Below are positions 43,279 to 52,301 of a stretch of DNA of 64,000 nt, piece by piece. The notes beneath the pieces were generated by a model. It saw nothing but the letters and a program-made list of their open reading frames with translations, was not told the origin of the DNA and made no database searches. Location of the stretch: the NCBI GenBank assembly GCA_024693365.1, contig JAILLF010000007.1:1-64000 (forward strand). Reading direction: 5' to 3'. The translations under genes and the position numbers were made by a program. Origin of the DNA: Acetatifactor sp. Its GTDB lineage: Bacteria > Bacillota > Clostridia > Lachnospirales > Lachnospiraceae. Positions within the stretch are counted from its first letter, which is position 1. Each line of letters opens with the position of its first letter.

Positions 43279-44403
43279 ATGGAGAAATCAAAGGTTTATT
43301 TTACGGATTTTAGGACAACGATGGGCGTCAGCCTTACGACAAAGCTCCAAAAACTGATCAGGAAAGCCGGGATCGGCGAGATCGATCTGAACGGAAAATT
43401 TGTGGCGATCAAGATGCATTTTGGAGAGCTGGGCAATTTGGCATATCTGCGCCCGAATTATGCCAAGGCAGTGGCTGACGTGGTGAAGGAGCTGGGCGGA
43501 CTTCCGTTCCTTACGGACTGTAATACGCTGTATCCCGGAAGCAGAAAGCATGCATTGGAGCATTTGGACTGTGCCAATATCAATGGATTCAATACCGTGA
43601 CCACGGGTTGCCAGATCATCATCGCGGACGGACTTCGCGGAACGGATGACGTGGCCGTTCCCGTGCCGAACGGGGAATATTGCAAGGAAGCTTATATCGG
43701 CCGCGCGGTGATGGACGCGGACGTATTTATTTCCCTCAATCATTTTAAGGGCCATGAGATGGCCGGCTTTGGCGGCGCGATCAAGAATATCGGCATGGGA
43801 TGCGGGAGCCGCGCGGGAAAGATGCAGCAGCATAACAGCGGTCAGCCCCACGTGATCACCAGTCAATGTAAGGGCTGCAAACGATGTGCAAAGGAATGCG
43901 GTTCGGATGCCATTATTTATCGTGACGGGAAGGCTTGGATCAATCCCGAAAAGTGTAAGGGCTGTGGCCGCTGTCTGGGAGCCTGCGCCTTTGACGCCAT
44001 TGTGAATAATAACTGGGATGCGGCGCAGCAGCTTGGAAGAAAGATGGCAGAGTACACCGCTGCCGTATTAAACGACAGGCCGAGCTTCCATATCAGTCTC
44101 ATTACTGACGTGTCTCCGAACTGTGACTGCCATAGCGAGAATGACGCACCGATCCTTCCGGACATTGGAATGCTGGCATCCTTTGATCCCGTTGCGCTGG
44201 ATCAGGCCTGCGTGGATCTGTGCCAAAAGGCGGAGCCGGTTCGCAACAGCCAGCTGGGGGACAACATGGCCAGCGCTCATTTCCATGATCACGGCGACGT
44301 TTGGCATAACAGTAATCCCAACGTATCCTGGGCGGAGACTCTCGAACATGCCGAGAAGATCGGTGTGGGAACGCGGGAGTATGAACTGATCGTCATGAAA
44401 TAA
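43279..44403 (+). CDS. DUF362 protein with 2[4Fe-4S] ferredoxin domain
   Basis: About 374 residues. The N-terminal DUF362 part contains FVAIKMHFGELGNLAYLRP, LPFLTDCNTLYPGSRKHA and VFISLNHFKGHEMAGFGGA. A ferredoxin insert of two clusters follows near 193-243, with CKGCKRCAKECGSDAI and CKGCGRCLGACAFDAI. The terminal part has DIGMLASFDPVALDQACVD. DUF362 proteins are presumed redox enzymes; their reaction is unknown. The ATG at 43279 has GGAGGG upstream; a longer in-frame start overlaps the esterase gene. Confidence 0.9.
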   Translation: MEKSKVYFTDFRTTMGVSLTTKLQKLIRKAGIGEIDLNGKFVAIKMHFGELGNLAYLRPNYAKAVADVVKELGGLPFLTDCNTLYPGSRKHALEHLDCANINGFNTVTTGCQIIIADGLRGTDDVAVPVPNGEYCKEAYIGRAVMDADVFISLNHFKGHEMAGFGGAIKNIGMGCGSRAGKMQQHNSGQPHVITSQCKGCKRCAKECGSDAIIYRDGKAWINPEKCKGCGRCLGACAFDAIVNNNWDAAQQLGRKMAEYTAAVLNDRPSFHISLITDVSPNCDCHSENDAPILPDIGMLASFDPVALDQACVDLCQKAEPVRNSQLGDNMASAHFHDHGDVWHNSNPNVSWAETLEHAEKIGVGTREYELIVMK

Positions 44404-44514
44404 ACGCAAGGCAGGGCGCACTGCGACCAAGGCGCCGCAATACGTGGAAGTGCCATAGTGCATGGAAGAGTCGTTATGCTCGGAAACAATGCGATTACCG
44501 GAAGGAGAGACGCC

Positions 44515-44961
44515 ATGACGGATTATGAATTGATCATCGCTCAGGCAGAAGCACTGGCAGAGGGAACGGTCTGGGACGTAACGCTTTATGCGAATCTCTC
44601 GGCCCTCTTATATGAGTCGCTGGAGAACGTAAACTGGACCGGATTCTACCTGCTCCGGGAGGGAGAATTGCTGCTTGGGCCATTTCAGGGAAAGATGGCC
44701 TGCACGCGGATTCCCATAGGAAAGGGAGTCTGCGGCACGGCAGTCAGGGAGGAGCGGATCCAGCGGGTGGAGGACGTGCATGCCTTTCCGGGACACATCG
44801 CCTGCGATTGTGCCTCGGAGTCAGAGATCGTATTGCCAATCCGTAAAGACGGTGAGATCATTGGCGTGCTGGACATTGACAGCCCCGTGAAGGGCCGCTT
44901 TTCAAAGGAAGATGAGATTGGTCTGCAAAGGCTTGTGGCAGTGATCGAAGCTGCCATTTGA
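44515..44961 (+). CDS. Free methionine-(R)-sulfoxide reductase (fRMsr, GAF domain)
   Basis: 148 residues with the fRMsr form of the GAF fold: NVNWTGFYLL, LLGPFQGKMACTRIPIGKGVCGTA, DVHAFPGHIACDCASESEIVLP and GVLDIDSP. The three cysteines expected for catalysis are at CTRI, KGVCG and ACDCAS. The enzyme reduces free Met-R-sulfoxide using thioredoxin, fitting its place before the thiol peroxidase gene. The ATG at 44515 has GAAGGAGAG upstream; an earlier start at 44458 lacks one. Confidence 0.92.
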   Translation: MTDYELIIAQAEALAEGTVWDVTLYANLSALLYESLENVNWTGFYLLREGELLLGPFQGKMACTRIPIGKGVCGTAVREERIQRVEDVHAFPGHIACDCASESEIVLPIRKDGEIIGVLDIDSPVKGRFSKEDEIGLQRLVAVIEAAI

Positions 44962-45017
44962 ACGTAAGCGGAACCCAGTTAGGGCGGTAGCATCAATAGA
45001 TTTGGGAGGGAAAAGAA

Positions 45018-45470
45018 ATGTTAGAAGTAGGAACCAAGGCGCCGGCATTTACATTGCCGGATCAGAACGGAAAAATGCATTCTTTGAAGGATTATAAAGG
45101 GAAGAAGGTCATCTTGTATTTTTATCCCAAGGACAACACTTCCGGCTGCACGAAGCAGGCCTGCGGTTTTTCCGAAAGGATGCCGCAGTTTACGGAAAAG
45201 GGGGCCGTGGTGCTTGGCATCAGCAAGGATACCGTGGAATCCCATAAGAAATTTGAAGAAAAGTACGGTTTGAAGTTCACGATCCTTGCGGATCCGGAGC
45301 GCAAGGTGATCGAGGCTTATGACGTATGGAAGGAAAAGAAAAACTACGGAAAGGTTTCGATGGGCGTAGTCCGCACGACTTACCTGATCGACGAAAAGGG
45401 CGTGATCATCCGCGCCAACGACAAGGTAAAGGCGGCCGAGGATCCGGAGAAGATGCTCGGTGAAATCTAA
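45018..45470 (+). CDS. bcp: Thiol peroxidase Bcp (peroxiredoxin Q)
   Basis: This 150-residue peroxiredoxin removes hydrogen peroxide and organic peroxides with thioredoxin. FTLPDQNGKMHSLKDYKGKK and YFYPKDNTSGCTKQACGFSE give the peroxidatic Cys and, five residues on, the resolving Cys of the PrxQ type. FTILADPERKVIEAYDVW and RTTYLIDEKG complete the fold. The length is normal. ATG preceded by GGGAGGG. It follows fRMsr, making an oxidative-damage pair. Confidence 0.94.
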   Translation: MLEVGTKAPAFTLPDQNGKMHSLKDYKGKKVILYFYPKDNTSGCTKQACGFSERMPQFTEKGAVVLGISKDTVESHKKFEEKYGLKFTILADPERKVIEAYDVWKEKKNYGKVSMGVVRTTYLIDEKGVIIRANDKVKAAEDPEKMLGEI

Positions 45471-45625
45471 ATTTGGCGGCAAGTCGCGGCTTGCCCGGAT
45501 TGATCGGGGTAGTGACAAACGTCATTTGCGCGAAAGAAAACAATGACGTATTCCACTTTGCGGCCAGAGCGTTTCGCGATAGGATAAAGTCAGAAAAAGT
45601 TCTGTCAGCCGGAGGAGGCGCGGTC

Positions 45626-46570
45626 ATGTCGGTTAGAAATGGTAACGTTGGAATAAGTCTTCTGCACAAAGTGTTTGCGATACTCTCTTTCTTTTTGGGA
45701 ATGGGATTCTTTTTGTCTGGCTGTACCCTCAGCGCAAGCAGCGTAAAGCTTCACACGAAAGAGGAAATGCAAAAGATTTTGGATGCGCGGTACGGGGATG
45801 CGGAATTTGTCAGCATGGAAGAGAATAAGGAAAAGCACAGAAGGACTTTCACCTTCCGCGACAAGAAATACGGATTTACGTATCAGGTGACTTCCCGCCC
45901 GAATGGCGTTGGCTTGGACGGCTCTAACTTCTATTATGACGGTGCCTCTGTCTATTATGAGTATCAGGAGCCATTTTTAACGTATTTTACGGAGCAGGAA
46001 AAGGATGCGTTCGGGAAGCAGGGGATTGAGATTTGCGATGACCTTACGCTTGTGGAGAACCTTTCCTATCCGGGGAATAAAAAGTTTTCCTTAAAGAGTA
46101 AAACGCTGGTTTCTACGCCGGAAGATTATGCGGGGGACCTGCAATTTGTGATGGACCGGATACGTGCTTACAAAGCGGTTCCGGAGCTCGGCATGGACCG
46201 GTACGAGATAAAAGTCTATAATTCAGAGGAATTGGATTATCTGGGAACAATGAAAGAAAGCGGTTTTTCCACTGCGGAGGAGGAGAGAATAGAGTATTTC
46301 ATGCAACAGGCGAGAGAGCTTGGAGGCATTCAGGAGGTCACTTATCTTCGAAAGGAAGAGAAAAAGATCAGCGAGCTTGGAATTTCGGACCAGAATTTCT
46401 ATCAGCAGTCTTATAATAAAAATGATAAGTCTGTCACCGCATATTATTATTCCCATGAGGGAGAGGAATACTTTATCATCGATCAATGGGTCGCGCAGAT
46501 CGGCGATGACGGCGGCGGGATCTTCCAGTATTACCAGAGCTATAAGTATTACGAACCTTCCAGAGACTGA
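45626..46570 (+). CDS. Predicted lipoprotein of unknown function
   Basis: About 314 residues. A signal segment (FAILSFFLGMGFFLSGC) ends in lipobox LSGC near residue 33. The mature part is mixed alpha/beta, rich in Tyr, Glu and Lys, with DKKYGFTYQVTSRPNGVG and a C-terminal YFIIDQWVAQIGDDGG. Not recognised. The ATG at 45626 is preferred since GGAGGAGG lies just upstream and it places the signal peptide near the N-terminus; the frame is open back to 45473, directly after bcp. Confidence 0.75.
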   Translation: MSVRNGNVGISLLHKVFAILSFFLGMGFFLSGCTLSASSVKLHTKEEMQKILDARYGDAEFVSMEENKEKHRRTFTFRDKKYGFTYQVTSRPNGVGLDGSNFYYDGASVYYEYQEPFLTYFTEQEKDAFGKQGIEICDDLTLVENLSYPGNKKFSLKSKTLVSTPEDYAGDLQFVMDRIRAYKAVPELGMDRYEIKVYNSEELDYLGTMKESGFSTAEEERIEYFMQQARELGGIQEVTYLRKEEKKISELGISDQNFYQQSYNKNDKSVTAYYYSHEGEEYFIIDQWVAQIGDDGGGIFQYYQSYKYYEPSRD

Positions 46571-46652
46571 CGAAAAAAGGAGGAAATACGGCAAGGAGTC
46601 GGTGTAATTTTAGCTTTATAATGTAGTATCTTGTTGACCTTTCTTCATGACC

Positions 46653-46681
46653 TTGACGGTGTAAATCCAGGCATGTTACAT
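46653..46681 (+). promoter_or_regulatory. Possible promoter for the GH9 gene
   Basis: TTGACG (46653-46658), 17-base spacer, TTACAT (46676-46681). The -10 is poor, so this is tentative. Confidence 0.4.
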
Positions 46682-46714
46682 TGACCTAAAGGAAGCAAGG
46701 GCGAGGGATGCGAC

Positions 46715-49330
46715 ATGGAATTTCAGTTGAATGAGAAGGAGCTTTTTCAAAAGGGCGGAGTTCAGATTACGGCATTTTCTGACTTTTATCCCGCAGGGCG
46801 ACAGTCTGGCATCAGCGTGATCATGCATGGTCATCGCGTGGCGTCGAACGGCGACGTGCGCTTTGAACCCACGCCCGGACAGTGGCAGCCAGTACCGAAA
46901 AAATTAGAGAGAAACATAGATCCGAAATCGCAGACCGTCATCACGACGCTTGCCTATCCGGACGTGGATGCGCACCTAAAGGGCTTTAATCCCATCATCT
47001 ATCCGGATTTTGAATTCACGTATCAGGTGAGCGCGAAGGCAGACGGGGACGCGGTTCTGGTCACTGTGGACTTAGACAGGGCGATTCCCGAAAAGTATCT
47101 GGGGAAGCTCTGTTTTAATTTGGAATTCTATCCGGGGGATCTCTTCGGAAAGACTTGGATCATGGATGATCAGCAGGGCATCTTTCCGCGTCAGCCAAAC
47201 GGGCCGACCATTTCCCGGGAAAGTAATTTTAAGAATGCGGGACACTTTGAGGGCGTGGAAGAGGGCGTGACGGTAAAAGAACTGGTTGGCATGCAAGATC
47301 ATGAGGAAATGCCCCGCGGTTATCAGCCTGCCCTTGCGGATGACGTGATTGCGAAGCCCTATGCGGAAGGGCATGCATTTACGGCGTGCCCGGAGGATCC
47401 GTACCGAAGAATGACCATCGAGAGCAAGGACGTCCTTTTGAAATTATATGACGGCAGGATGAATCATAATAATGGGTGGTTTGCGGTCAGCAGCGAGCTC
47501 CCGGCAGGAAAAGCAAAAGGAGCCTTGACCTGGCGGATCCGTCCCAATGCCGTGGAGGGGTGGAAATATCCGCCCGTGGTGCAAACCTCTCAGGTGGGAT
47601 ATCATCCGGAGCAGGCGAAGATCGCGGTGATCGAGACTGATCCAGCGGAGACGTTTGGAGCGGACACGGATACCCAGGCAGAGGGGTCGGACTTAGATTC
47701 TTGTGCGGAGGGGGCTTTGTTGAATTCAAGACTTCCTGAGGCAAAACTATGGAAGATCACGGCGGAAGGCGAGCGGGAGTCCCTATGCGGCAATGTGGAA
47801 CTCTGGGGAGACTTTCTTCGCTATCGCTATTATCGTTTTGATTTTTCCAAGGTGAAGGAGCCAGGACTGTACTTCGCTGAGTTTCGGGGCGCAAGGTCTG
47901 CGATTTTCCGCATTGGAAAGGACGTATATGACAGGGGCGTTTGGCAGCCTGTTTTGGAATATTTCCTCCCGGTGCAGATGTGCCACATGGAGGTGCGTGA
48001 GAAGTACCGGCTCTGGCATGGGCATTGTCATGCGGATGACGCGAGAATGGCGCCGGTCTCCCGGAATCATTTTGACGGATACAGGCAGGGGCCGGCCACG
48101 CTGACCAGGTTTCAGCCGGGGGCCGTCGTTCCCGGGCTGAACGTGGGCGGCTGGCATGACGCGGGAGATTTTGACCTGCGCGTGGAATCGCAGTCGGGGG
48201 AGTGCTATATTTTGGCTCTTGCATACGAGGCATTTGGCACGTATTATGACTGCTCCACGATCGATCAGCGGGTGCACTTGGTGGAGATCCATCAGCCTGA
48301 CGGCAAAAATGACGTGCTTGAGCAGATAGAGCACGGCGCACTGTCCGTGGTGGGCGGTTATAAGGCGCTTGGAAGGCTTTACAGAGGAATAATTTGTAAG
48401 GAACTCCGGCAGTACGTGCTCCTCGGGGATCCTGCCGGCATGACGCGCGGAATCCAGGGAGATGAGGATGACCGTCTGGTGTTTACGGAGGAGAATCCCT
48501 GGCGGGAGCTCAGCACGGCAGCCCATTTGGCAGCCACGTCCCGCGTGATGAAGGATTTCAACAACACGCTTTCGAAGGAGGCGCTGCGGGCAGCGACGGA
48601 ACTGTTTTTGAGCTCGGAGACGGGTAGAAAGATGGTGGAAGGGAAGGTGTCCGTGCAGGAGAAGGGAGTCTTTTCCAAGGGTATGATCTGCACGGGATTA
48701 CAGGCGGCTGCAGAGCTTTTCCTGACGACGGGAGATGAGATCTTTCTGGAAGCGCTTCGGGAGAATCAGGAGTATTTCTTTGAGTTTGCGGCAGAGATAG
48801 GCTGGGTCGGCGCGCGGATTGCGGATCGCATAAACGAGGAAGGATTCACGGAAAGGCTCCGGGAAAGCTTGCTTTCCGTAAAGGAGAAGCTGGAAAAGGA
48901 TTGTGAATCCAGCCCTTACGGCGTTCCATATCGCTCTATGGTTTACGGTGCGGGCTGGGGACTTCAGGGCATGGCCTTCCGATATTATTTCCTGCACAAG
49001 GCCTTTTCTGATCTGTTTGGGAAGGAGTTTTTGGAGAACGTACTGAATTTTGTTTTGGGATGTCACCCTGGTTCCAATACGGCATCCTTTGCTTCCGGCG
49101 TCGGTGCAAAATCCATGACGACCGCGTATGGGTTAAACCGTGCGGACTGGTCCTACGTGCCGGGCGGCGTGGTCAGCGGTACGGCGCTGATCCAGCCGGA
49201 TCTTCCGGAGCTTTTGGATTATCCTTTCCTGTGGCAGCAGGCGGAGTACGTCATGGGCGGCGGTTCTTCGAATTATCTCTTCCTGGTGCTTGCCGTGATC
49301 GACGCACAAAAACAGACTGCAAAATCATAA
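46715..49330 (+). CDS. Glycoside hydrolase family 9 enzyme, cytoplasmic
   Basis: The 871-residue protein has no signal peptide. The N-terminal 280 residues form a beta-rich domain of their own. CelD-type Ig-like sequence VVQTSQVGYHPEQAKIAVIE follows at about 290, then the GH9 barrel. GGWHDAGDFDLRV holds the catalytic base Asp. GCHPGSNTASFASGVGAKS and the end WQQAEYVMGGGSSNYLFLV hold the catalytic acid Glu. An acidic insertion stands near 312-335. Cytoplasmic GH9 enzymes usually trim imported oligosaccharides such as cello- or chito-oligomers; the substrate here is not known. A strong terminator follows. Confidence 0.9.
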   Translation: MEFQLNEKELFQKGGVQITAFSDFYPAGRQSGISVIMHGHRVASNGDVRFEPTPGQWQPVPKKLERNIDPKSQTVITTLAYPDVDAHLKGFNPIIYPDFEFTYQVSAKADGDAVLVTVDLDRAIPEKYLGKLCFNLEFYPGDLFGKTWIMDDQQGIFPRQPNGPTISRESNFKNAGHFEGVEEGVTVKELVGMQDHEEMPRGYQPALADDVIAKPYAEGHAFTACPEDPYRRMTIESKDVLLKLYDGRMNHNNGWFAVSSELPAGKAKGALTWRIRPNAVEGWKYPPVVQTSQVGYHPEQAKIAVIETDPAETFGADTDTQAEGSDLDSCAEGALLNSRLPEAKLWKITAEGERESLCGNVELWGDFLRYRYYRFDFSKVKEPGLYFAEFRGARSAIFRIGKDVYDRGVWQPVLEYFLPVQMCHMEVREKYRLWHGHCHADDARMAPVSRNHFDGYRQGPATLTRFQPGAVVPGLNVGGWHDAGDFDLRVESQSGECYILALAYEAFGTYYDCSTIDQRVHLVEIHQPDGKNDVLEQIEHGALSVVGGYKALGRLYRGIICKELRQYVLLGDPAGMTRGIQGDEDDRLVFTEENPWRELSTAAHLAATSRVMKDFNNTLSKEALRAATELFLSSETGRKMVEGKVSVQEKGVFSKGMICTGLQAAAELFLTTGDEIFLEALRENQEYFFEFAAEIGWVGARIADRINEEGFTERLRESLLSVKEKLEKDCESSPYGVPYRSMVYGAGWGLQGMAFRYYFLHKAFSDLFGKEFLENVLNFVLGCHPGSNTASFASGVGAKSMTTAYGLNRADWSYVPGGVVSGTALIQPDLPELLDYPFLWQQAEYVMGGGSSNYLFLVLAVIDAQKQTAKS

Positions 49331-49355
49331 AGTGACCGCTTAAGGCGTAAAAAGT

Positions 49356-49386
49356 GCAACCTGTCTCCGGACGGGTTGCTTTTTTT
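49356..49386 (+). terminator. Intrinsic terminator after GH9
   Basis: GCAACCTGTC (49356-49365), TCCG loop, GACGGGTTGC (49370-49379) with one G-T pair, then seven T. Confidence 0.92.
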
Positions 49387-49539
49387 ACTGGATTTTTGTA
49401 TGGTAGATTCAAGGAAAGAAATTCGCAAAATAAGCTTGTCAAAGGTAAGCAACGGAGTGGAAGGGCGCGTTTGGAAAGTGATGGTTGGAATTTGAGTTCT
49501 AGGCATGCGCCCGGTCAATGGTGGGAGAAAGAGGAAAGC

Positions 49540-49980
49540 ATGAAGATACGGGTCGAACGGATTTCGGAGGGAGAAACGGAAGTGGTTCTCAAATACCGGG
49601 AGAAGACGCGGGAGGTTGAGGAGCTGCTAGCTTATTTAAATAAACGTAGTCGCGCGTTACTTTGCAGAAAAGATGCGGAGGATGTGCTGGTGAAGCCGGG
49701 CGACGTGATCTATTTGGAGAGCGTCGACGGAACTACTTACGCGTATACCGAGAATGACGTTTTGCAGGCGGGGATCTCGCTTGCGGGCGCGGAGGCGGAG
49801 TATGCGGACGACGGTTTTTTTCGCTGCAGCAAGTCCATGGTGATCAACGTCTTTCACGTGGAGCGCCTTAAGAGTGAGGCGGGGAATCGCATTGACGCGC
49901 AGATGACGGGCGGCGAACACGTGATTATCTCAAGGCGATATGCGAAGAAACTGCGAAGACTCCTGGCAGGCAAGGAGTAG
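49540..49980 (+). CDS. LytTR-family DNA-binding regulator
   Basis: 146 residues, again without a receiver domain. A helical N-terminal segment (TREVEELLAYLNKRSRALLC) is followed by the LytTR domain with VKPGDVIYLESVDGTTYAY, FFRCSKSMVINVFHVERLK and HVIISRRYAKKLRRLLAGK. It is directly followed by a DUF3021-like membrane protein, the standard partner of this regulator type, and an ABC exporter. The ATG at 49540 with AAGAGGAAAG is preferred; the frame is open from 49354, which lies inside the terminator. Confidence 0.9.
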   Translation: MKIRVERISEGETEVVLKYREKTREVEELLAYLNKRSRALLCRKDAEDVLVKPGDVIYLESVDGTTYAYTENDVLQAGISLAGAEAEYADDGFFRCSKSMVINVFHVERLKSEAGNRIDAQMTGGEHVIISRRYAKKLRRLLAGKE

Positions 49981-49983
49981 GGG

Positions 49984-50047
49984 CGTACCCAGGCGCGCAA
50001 AGGGAATGGAAAGATGCACGGAGCCCAAGGAGCGGCGCTGGGGTACG
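49984..50047 (+). other. Intercistronic long-range stem between LytTR and DUF3021-like genes
   Basis: CGTACCCAGGCGC (49984-49996) can pair with GCGCTGGGGTACG (50035-50047) with a single mismatched position or two, leaving a 38-base loop. No T-tract, so it is probably an mRNA stability or translation element rather than a terminator. Confidence 0.5.
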
Positions 50048-50091
50048 AAAATTTGAAAAAGATATGCGCAGGAAAGGATGGGAGAGGATAA

Positions 50092-50541
50092 ATGAAGATA
50101 TTTCGGAAGATTTTACTCGCAGAAGTGGGAATAGAGTTTAAGGCATGTTTGTATTTCTTTGCTTTTTTGTTCTTTTATTGTATGTACAGAATCACACAGG
50201 GGAGTTTTCAGGCAGACATGATCGTGATGGCAGAAATGATCCTTGCAACCTACGTCATGGGGTACGTGCAGGTGTACCTGTTAAGGAATTTTGAGGAGTC
50301 CGACCATCTGGGAGCGTTTGAGTTACTGGCTTCCATCGGATGCTCCCTTGTATACGCGGGGCTGAGCTTTTTGCTTTCCTGGTTTGATCGGAAATGGCTT
50401 CCCGGGGTGTTGTTTTTTGGCTACGCCATGCTTTGCTACGTAAGCATTTTTATGATCTACTACGTGCGGCGCCATTGGGACACGGAGGAACTGAACATGG
50501 AGTTAGAGGCATTTAAGAAGGCGCAGAAGACGAAGGATTGA
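50092..50541 (+). CDS. DUF3021-like four-helix membrane protein
   Basis: 149 residues with four predicted helices (ACLYFFAFLFFYCMYRI; MILATYVMGYVQVYLL; CSLVYAGLSFLLSWF; GYAMLCYVSIFMIYYV) and a charged C-terminal helix. Size, topology and location after a LytTR regulator match the DUF3021 group, whose members are thought to control the activity of their LytTR partner. The assignment rests mainly on context and helix pattern. RBS GGAGAGG. Confidence 0.72.
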   Translation: MKIFRKILLAEVGIEFKACLYFFAFLFFYCMYRITQGSFQADMIVMAEMILATYVMGYVQVYLLRNFEESDHLGAFELLASIGCSLVYAGLSFLLSWFDRKWLPGVLFFGYAMLCYVSIFMIYYVRRHWDTEELNMELEAFKKAQKTKD

Positions 50542-50563
50542 AAACTGGGGAGGAGACGGGATT

Positions 50564-51403
50564 ATGGGAAAATATGCCATTGAGATTAAAAATCTGACAA
50601 AAAATTACGGAAAGAACAGGGGCGTGACGAACCTTTCCATGGCGGTGGAAGAGGGCGACGTGTACGGGTTCCTTGGGCCGAACGGCGCGGGTAAGTCGAC
50701 GACGATCCGTTCCATGCTTGGGCTTGCGCGATATCAGGAAGGGGAGATAACGCTCCTTGGAATGAATGCGCGTGAACACCAGGTCGAGATCCTGAGACAA
50801 GTGGGCTACATGCCCTCGGAAGCATGGTTTTATCCGGAGATGAAGGTGAAGGATGCCATCCGTTATGCCGCTGACGTGCGAAAGCTCGATTGCCGGACGG
50901 AGAGCGAGATGCTCTGCGAAAGGCTCCAGCTCGACGTGAATAAAAAGGTCGAGGAGCTTTCCCTTGGAAACCGCAAGAAGGTGAGCATTGTCTGCGCCAT
51001 GCAGCACAAGCCGGCCCTGTTCATTTTTGACGAGCCAACCAGCGGCTTGGATCCCTTGATGCAGGCAGAGTTTTTTAAGCTGGTCATGGAATACAATGCA
51101 AAGGGAACGACGTGCTTCTTGTCTTCGCACGTATTGTCGGAGATCAAGAAGTATTGCAGACATGCTTCTATCATCCGGGAGGGAAAGCTGATTCGTACGG
51201 ATACGGTGGAAAATTTGACCAAGACGAACGCGAAGCACGTGCGTCTTGTCAGGGACGGCATCGAAGAGGACTTTATCTATCGCGGGAACCTGAACGAGCT
51301 TCTGAGGGATCTTGCAGGTCATGATGTTTCGGACGTGGTCATTGAAGAGCCGGAGCTGGAAGAAGTATTCATGCACTTCTATGAGGAGGAAATCACCAAA
51401 TAA
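50564..51403 (+). CDS. ABC transporter ATP-binding protein
   Basis: The 279-residue ATPase has Walker A GPNGAGKSTT, a Q-loop region GYMPSEAWFYPEMKVKD, the signature in the variant form LSLGNRKKV, Walker B FIFDEPTSGLDPL and the switch His in SSHVLSEI. It pairs with the ABC-2 permease gene 45 bases downstream to form an exporter of the antibiotic/bacteriocin-resistance or lipid type. The substrate is unknown. Control by the LytTR/DUF3021 pair just upstream is likely from the layout. Confidence 0.93.
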   Translation: MGKYAIEIKNLTKNYGKNRGVTNLSMAVEEGDVYGFLGPNGAGKSTTIRSMLGLARYQEGEITLLGMNAREHQVEILRQVGYMPSEAWFYPEMKVKDAIRYAADVRKLDCRTESEMLCERLQLDVNKKVEELSLGNRKKVSIVCAMQHKPALFIFDEPTSGLDPLMQAEFFKLVMEYNAKGTTCFLSSHVLSEIKKYCRHASIIREGKLIRTDTVENLTKTNAKHVRLVRDGIEEDFIYRGNLNELLRDLAGHDVSDVVIEEPELEEVFMHFYEEEITK

Positions 51404-51448
51404 GGCAGGCGTGCGTTATGCCGGACGTAAGGCGGAAGGGAGAATGAC

Positions 51449-52234
51449 ATGGTATTATATAAACAGGAACTGAAATCGAATTTGAAGGGATTTTTGATCT
51501 GGTTTTTGGTGATCGTTGGAATGTGTTTTGGATGCATTCTCTTATACTCGAGCGTGGAGAGCTCCTTGTCGGACATGGGTGACATATTTGCAAAGATGGG
51601 CGTCATGTCAAAAGCCTTTGGCATGGACAGACTCAGCGTTGCAACCATGGCTGGTTATTTCGCAACGGAAATCGCCATGTTGCACGCCCTCGGCGGCGGA
51701 ATGTTCGCGGCGATTCTTGGCAGTAACCTGCTCTGCAAGGAAGAGTTTGGGCACACCATAGAATACCTTGCAGTGCTGCCGCTCAGCCGGGCTGCCGTGT
51801 TGGTGCAAAAGTATTTGGCTATGGTGAGCATGCTCCTTTGCTTTCAGGTGATCGGGATTCTTTGTTATCTGGGTGGCTTTGCCATCATGGGTGAGAAGAT
51901 CTCGGCTGAGCATCTTTGGACCATGGGTGTCACGCAATTTTTGATGATGCTCGAGATCGGGACGATTTGTTATTGTGTCTCTGCATTTTCCAGGAAAAAT
52001 CGCATGGGCGCGGGCCTTGGCATTGCCATGATCTTCTTCGCCATGGACATTCTCTGCCGCGTTATCCCCGCCATCGAGGATTCAAAATACGTAACGCCTT
52101 TCTACTACTGCAACGCCACCGACATTTTCACGGACGTAAAGCTCTCCGCCGCAAGCATTGTGATCGCGGCAGGCGTGATCATCATCTCCCTGATCCTGAC
52201 CGTCTGGCACTACCTCAGAAAGGATCTGCAGTAA
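51449..52234 (+). CDS. ABC-2 type permease
   Basis: 261 residues, six predicted membrane helices. The first is near the N-terminus (FLIWFLVIVGMCFGCILLY), followed by a long loop with the ABC-2 coupling region KEEFGHTIEYLAVLPLSR and four to five C-terminal helices. It forms the membrane half of the exporter with the preceding ATPase. ATG preceded by GGAAGGGAG. Confidence 0.9.
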   Translation: MVLYKQELKSNLKGFLIWFLVIVGMCFGCILLYSSVESSLSDMGDIFAKMGVMSKAFGMDRLSVATMAGYFATEIAMLHALGGGMFAAILGSNLLCKEEFGHTIEYLAVLPLSRAAVLVQKYLAMVSMLLCFQVIGILCYLGGFAIMGEKISAEHLWTMGVTQFLMMLEIGTICYCVSAFSRKNRMGAGLGIAMIFFAMDILCRVIPAIEDSKYVTPFYYCNATDIFTDVKLSAASIVIAAGVIIISLILTVWHYLRKDLQ

Positions 52235-52271
52235 CCTTATGTTTTTGTAAGATAAGCGTAAGAAATATCAA

Positions 52272-52300
52272 TGGACGAGGTAAGGATTGTATGATATGAT
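52272..52300 (+). promoter_or_regulatory. Promoter for the DUF4003 gene
   Basis: TGGACG (52272-52277), 17-base spacer, TATGAT (52295-52300). Confidence 0.6.
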
Positions 52301-52301
52301 T

